64,000 nucleotides of DNA from Malania oleifera (lineage: Eukaryota; Streptophyta; Magnoliopsida; Santalales; Ximeniaceae). A program made the position numbers and the translations under genes. Below are positions 60,201 to 64,000 of the stretch, piece by piece. The notes beneath the pieces were generated by a model, which was given only the letters and a program-made list of their open reading frames with translations, did no database searches and was not told the origin of the DNA. The stretch's first letter is position 1, and the number at the start of each line of letters is the position of its first letter. The stretch is from NCBI RefSeq assembly GCF_029873635.1, contig NC_080417.1, forward strand, positions 33,716,214 to 33,780,213. The letters are read 5' to 3'.

Positions 60201-60340
60201 ATCTTTTGGATCTTTAGTTTTCAAGTTTTCACGTGCCATCAAATGATTTTACTAATATAAGCTTGCACACAAACTTGATAGATATTAAATACCAGAGTAT
60301 TTGTCACAATCAAAACAGGGTATGACCCATAGGGTCAACA
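57261..60340 (-). mobile_element. Solo LTR of family X, copy X3, carrying a Copia fragment
   Basis: From TGTTAGTTTTGGTGTATTCCC to ATAGGGTCAACA with perfect duplication CTACT (57256-57260 and 60341-60345). The block GATTCCACTAATGCTC...AATGGG near 58575 and the GGGATGGTGC block near 58660 match X1 near 29905 and 30013. A cluster of dyad motifs (TTCGGTCGCCCGAGC and variants) runs 59520-59890. The Copia fragment at 57313-58570 interrupts it and has replaced part of the LTR. About 1.8 kb without the guest. Confidence 0.85.
57313..58570 (+). mobile_element. Copia fragment related to Copia element 3 (one LTR plus gag), broken
   Basis: An LTR (57313-57492) similar to the reverse complement of 30645-30831 is followed by a primer-binding site (TGGTATCAGAG, 57495) and a gag region from 57532 (MASSTSKGATSSGKSDRDSE) to a zinc-knuckle part near 58380-58430. 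The rest of the element and its second LTR are absent. Broken. The right border is approximate. Confidence 0.85.
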
Positions 60341-60766
60341 CTACTCCCTATAAAAGTAAGCATTTATTGGAAAAACTCTTCAACTTCCCTATTAATTCTC
60401 CATGAATTTTAAAAAGCCATAACCTTCTTAATCCTTTAAGTCAAAAAATGTTTCATATTGCACTCATTCAAGTGGGACATATTTCAACAACATACTTTTA
60501 ATTTATTTTATTTTTCTTGTGATTTGTAATGAGTTATTTTCTAAAAATTCATATATGTCAATTTGGAAATAATCTAACCCCATGTTTGCGGAGATCTTGA
60601 ATTTAAATAAGATATAATACAAAATTATTTTAAATTTTGTATAAACCTACCCAAATTTAAATTTAATGTCTAAAATTTATGTTTCTAAACGCAGCATAAA
60701 TATTTAAACTTTATTAGTCCAAAGTGGATTTTAATTTAGTAATTGACAAAGGTCTATATATATATA

Positions 60767-60803
<37 letters not shown>

Positions 60804-62358
60804 GATGAGCCATTTGAACTTTATTTTTGACCTATTATTTTATGAGAAGAAAAATAGAGAAAAAATTATTATATTTAATTTTTTGTCCTTATATATATAT
60901 ATATATATGTTGATGAGCCATTTGAACTTTATTTTTTACCTATGATTTATGAGAAGAAAAAAAGGGAAAAAATTATTATATTTAATTTTTTAAGTTTAAA
61001 TTTTAATTATTTAATAAATAATTATATGAAAATAAATTCAAATCATGTGAATACATACCATGAAGTACATACAAATGGTAAAATTACTATAAAATAAGAG
61101 AGAAATTCACTTACTCCCCCTACACTATACAATTTACTACAAATGTCCTCTTGAACTTCTAAAAATATTACTTATACCCTTAAATTATTTTCATGGTTGT
61201 GAAAAACTCCTTCAGTTAACAATAAATAGTTAAATTTAATGAAAATTATAATGCCAATAAGGGGAAAAAAGAAAATAAATTATTTTCAGGCATGGATGAC
61301 AAAAATAAAATAAAATTAAAAAATAATAACAAATAAAATATACTTACAAAATTAATTAGACAACAAGAATAAAGAAAAAGGGATAAAAATTAGAGGAATT
61401 GTAATTCTATAAAATAAAAATGCACTATATCCGCATTACGTGGATAGAATAATATACATAAATAAAATAGCATATACTGTGTAGTTCTATTTATTCACAT
61501 AACATATATATTATGAGTTATATTGTACTATCCAAAAAAAAAAAAAAAACTTAATTTAAGAAATAACTTAACTTTATAAACAATTTTTTTTATTTATTCA
61601 TAAAGTTATTGTGTTTTATACATAGAGAATATAAATTATGTCCGGAACTTTGCCCAACAATTTTTCGTAATCCTACCGTTGTTTGATTCTCATCATCGAG
61701 AAGTTGTTATCGAGTGAAATTAAAATAAAAAGGTATAAAATTATTCTTATTATTTTAACTCATGGCTGTTAACTCCATTACCTGTTTGATAATCTAGAGG
61801 ATGTATGTATTACATTTACATTGAAAAGTTTAAAGAGGCATTTATAGTGGATGGTCTAATTTTAGCACGTACTCCTCCAAATAAACCTTGCAATTGAACA
61901 ATACTCGAAAAATCCACAATATTCTATTTATTTCATTAAATAACATCCTTTCTCTTTGCAGAATTTCTTTTTTTAGATCTTTTTTCCATGGCAAATATAA
62001 ATGCATTACACGAGGCCCCCTAATTTATTTATTGCAATTTAAAATGGGGAAAAATAGAAGCAAAGAACCAAAAATGATATTTAAGTTAAAACTAACAATA
62101 GTTGATCATCTCATCATGTAGTTGCATATTTAGAAAGGACCATCTGATCCATGTGTAAAATTTCAAGGTGTACTCAAGAGTACAGCAGCTCTGTTAGAAA
62201 TCTCTTCACATAAAAGCTTGAATTTAACAGCAGTAACAATAGTATCAACAACAACCACGAAAAAAAAAAAAAGAATTTACAATTAAACTACATGTAAAAC
62301 CTTAATGTAACATGTGAGCTACTACTAAGCTGTAAAAGTATGAAAAAATAGTACACAT
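60341..62358. other. AT-rich intergenic region
   Basis: No gene is supported. A possible short MITE-like piece at about 60580-60700 (ends near CCCATGTTTGCGG and CTAAACGCAGCAT). Otherwise low-complexity AT-rich DNA apart from the tandem duplication listed next. Confidence 0.5.
60769..60990 (+). repeat. Microsatellite-associated tandem duplication, unit about 110 bp
   Basis: A (GT)n tract (about 60769-60801) and, 110 bases on, a (TA)n tract (about 60892-60908) are each followed by GTTGATGAGCCATTTGAACT, a TATTTTATGAGAAG-like block and TTATTATATTTAATTTTT. Confidence 0.85.
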
Positions 62359-63087
62359 TCAGGGTGTAAGGAGGGCAGCTTTGGGTGTCAAGGTTGATAA
62401 CCATTCCACTAAAGCCCGATTGGCAAGCTCTGGAACTTCATCATGCGGGCAGTGTCCTGCCTGTAGGTTTACAAGGGATGTGTTTGGATAGAATTCTTTT
62501 ATTCGACTAGCTTTGGCTGGACCAACCCACGGGTCTAGGTCACCCCAGAGCAACAACAACGGGCAAGAGAGTTTACTCAAGACACCGTCTAGAGTGTACT
62601 TGCCCTGGTTAAACATGAACCGCGTCATTAATCTGTAGATAACAAAGGAAAGAGATCATAAAGTTAAGCAAGGGAAACAAGTTTGCATAATGGTCAACTT
62701 TACGGTAAAAAAGCCCAAGGGTTGAGTCCTAAGGTTCCTTGCCTACTCCAGAATGCGAGGTTTGGGCTTTGAAAAAAATTTGTTTTACAGTTCAAAGAAT
62801 CCCATGTAAACCCTAATTAAAAAGATAATCATTGTTATTGTAATCAGTACATCCATATCCCATACCACTTATTTTTACTGAAACATAATGGGATAGGATC
62901 CAGATAAGTTCTCAGATCAATTAATTATGACTGTTTGCTCAAATGTAGAAGTTCTCATATTAGGATGGAATGGAGGAACATGTTCACATCAATACCTGTA
63001 ATAAACTTCTCCGGCATTAGGGTCAGCTGTTGGTCTTGTTATTGATTCAATAAGATAGTCATCCACATTGGAGGTATTTATATATAC
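62359..63087 (-). CDS. Alpha/beta-hydrolase (chlorophyll dephytylase / CLD1-like), last two visible exons
   Basis: Exons on the minus strand: 62996-63087 and 62359-62632; together 366 bases in frame, 121 residues plus stop. They read VYINTSNVDDYLIESITRPT...EVYYR and then LMTRFMFNQGKYTLDGVLSKL, CPLLLLWGDLDPWVGPAKA, VNLQAGHCPHDEVPELANRA and end PKAALLTP. GDLDPW supplies the likely catalytic-triad Asp and AGHCPHDE the His; the nucleophile Ser would lie upstream, outside the window. The wording is closest, from memory, to the plant chloroplast hydrolases CLD1 (At5g38520) and relatives such as pheophytinase, which remove phytol from chlorophyll pigments. Assignment to the superfamily is firm; the exact substrate is not. 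Upstream DNA at 63088-63506 is intron-like. Confidence 0.9.
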
Positions 63088-63506
63088 CTGCATTAACAAA
63101 AAGAATGTGCTCTCTGGAAGTTTATTTTTCACCCAACAAGAAAAGAAATATTTTATTCAGACATAAAGACAGAATAAACAAGATGAAAGCCAAGAAGTCC
63201 GCCCAAATTAACCCTGTGTTTCATAAAAAATAAAATGAAGTACAACAAAGCCCTATACTAAGCAGATCAAAGCTCTGCAACCACCAGAAAATATTGAAGT
63301 ACTAAACTAAGGTATGATTAAGTTATAACCACTACCATATATCACGCTTTCAAGAACCTCAAATGAGCTCAGACATATTTTTTGAAACTGTCTTGCTTCA
63401 TTCATGCAAGGCTGGCAAGCAAGGTGTGCTTATTTTACCATTTCATAATTTAGATTGATCTGTTCCCATTCACAGGACCAAACAAGAAATCAAAAATATT
63501 GTGATA

Positions 63507-64000
63507 TGTGGCTCATATGCTTGATGGGATGCATGTAGAAGCAGAAGGCATAGTGGAAAATCAATATGCTGAGGAGCAGTAGGGAAACCATCGACAGTTT
63601 GGCTAGGACCATTGACGGTTTGGCACGAAAATTCAGACAATTTACATTCTGTCTGAAATTGTTGACAGTTTGGCCCAATCTGTCAATGGTTTGGCTCGGG
63701 AACCCATTACATATTTTTGAATTTTGAACAATGGATGTTAAGTTGGTTGGAGTTTGGAGGGAAACCCTCTAGTAACTTTATATATTCACTGGTCTGGGTG
63801 TATTTTCATTGTAAGAAGTAAAAAGATCATTGTAAAGTGTCTTTTGATACCAAGATAGTAAAAGTACTTTGCCGATTGCTCCCGTGGATGTAGGCATTAC
63901 CGAATCACGTAATTCCTTGTGTTGATTTTATTTGCTTTCATATATACTGCATGAGTGTGTTCTGTATTTGATTTTCATTGGTTGCTGCATTGAAATTCCA
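63507..64000 (+). mobile_element. LTR related to Copia element 1, plus orientation, cut by the window end
   Basis: Starts TGTGGCTCATATGC, the complement of the end of the LTR at 7687. It contains dyad words ACCATCGACAGTTTGG, CCATTGACGGTTTGG and GTCAATGGTTTGG (63585-63700) and GGATGTAGGCATTACCG near 63887, all found inverted in 7175-7687. Whether a complete element or a solo LTR follows cannot be seen. It probably lies in an intron of the hydrolase gene, in the antisense direction. Confidence 0.8.

Noticed and set aside
1-64000. CRISPR arrays, bacterial operons, intact tRNA or rRNA genes
   Set aside because: None seen. tRNA-like and 5S-like sequences occur only as promoters inside SINEs and the TRIM.

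Overview
The window is nuclear DNA of a flowering plant, probably a woody, repeat-rich, non-grass species. The evidence is AT-rich intergenic DNA, intron-split host genes with GT-AG borders, Copia-type LTR retroelements, a Cassandra-like TRIM carrying 5S rRNA-like promoter sequence, tRNA-derived SINEs and many dinucleotide arrays. The species cannot be named from the sequence alone. No bacterial operon, CRISPR array or organelle gene was seen.

Five host genes can be modelled with consistent reading phase. (1) The 3' half of a laccase, + strand, 150-3060, cut by the window start. (2) A chloroplast-type glucose-6-phosphate 1-epimerase / aldose 1-epimerase-like gene, + strand, 25846-43372, ten coding exons and 315 codons, with one intron of 11 kb. 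(3) A Qa-SNARE syntaxin of the SYP112 type, - strand, 45017-45919. (4) A phosphopantetheine adenylyltransferase (CoA synthesis), - strand, 50942-54627, six exons and 178 codons. (5) The last two visible exons of an alpha/beta-hydrolase of the chlorophyll-dephytylase type, - strand, 62359-63087, running out of the window. These genes are unrelated in function; nothing suggests a pathway cluster.

Layout: 1-3.1 kb laccase; 3.7-7.7 kb broken Copia element 1; 11.3-17.0 kb broken Copia element 2 with a head-to-head inverted LTR at one end; 17.2-24.5 kb a tangle of two inverted copies of an unclassified LTR-like element, one arm carrying a poly(A)-tailed retroposed insert; 25.0-25.4 kb a SINE-like retroposon with an internal 39-bp tandem repeat; 25.8-43.4 kb the epimerase gene; 45-46.4 kb the syntaxin; 47.5-50.9 kb AT-rich spacer with a diverged tandem duplication; 50.9-56 kb the adenylyltransferase with a solo LTR and a SINE in its introns; 56.3-57.1 kb the Cassandra-like TRIM; 57.3-60.3 kb a solo LTR holding a Copia fragment; 62.4-63.1 kb the hydrolase; 63.5 kb to the end, an LTR related to Copia element 1.

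The most informative stretch is intron 6 of the epimerase gene. It preserves a readable order of insertions, each dated by its target-site duplication: a SINE first, then a long LTR (family X, TSD TAGAT) landing in the SINE's own duplication, then a Copia element (TSD AAAAG) and a second family X LTR (TSD GGTTT/GGTTC) inside that LTR. The same Copia family sits inside another family X LTR at 57-60 kb.
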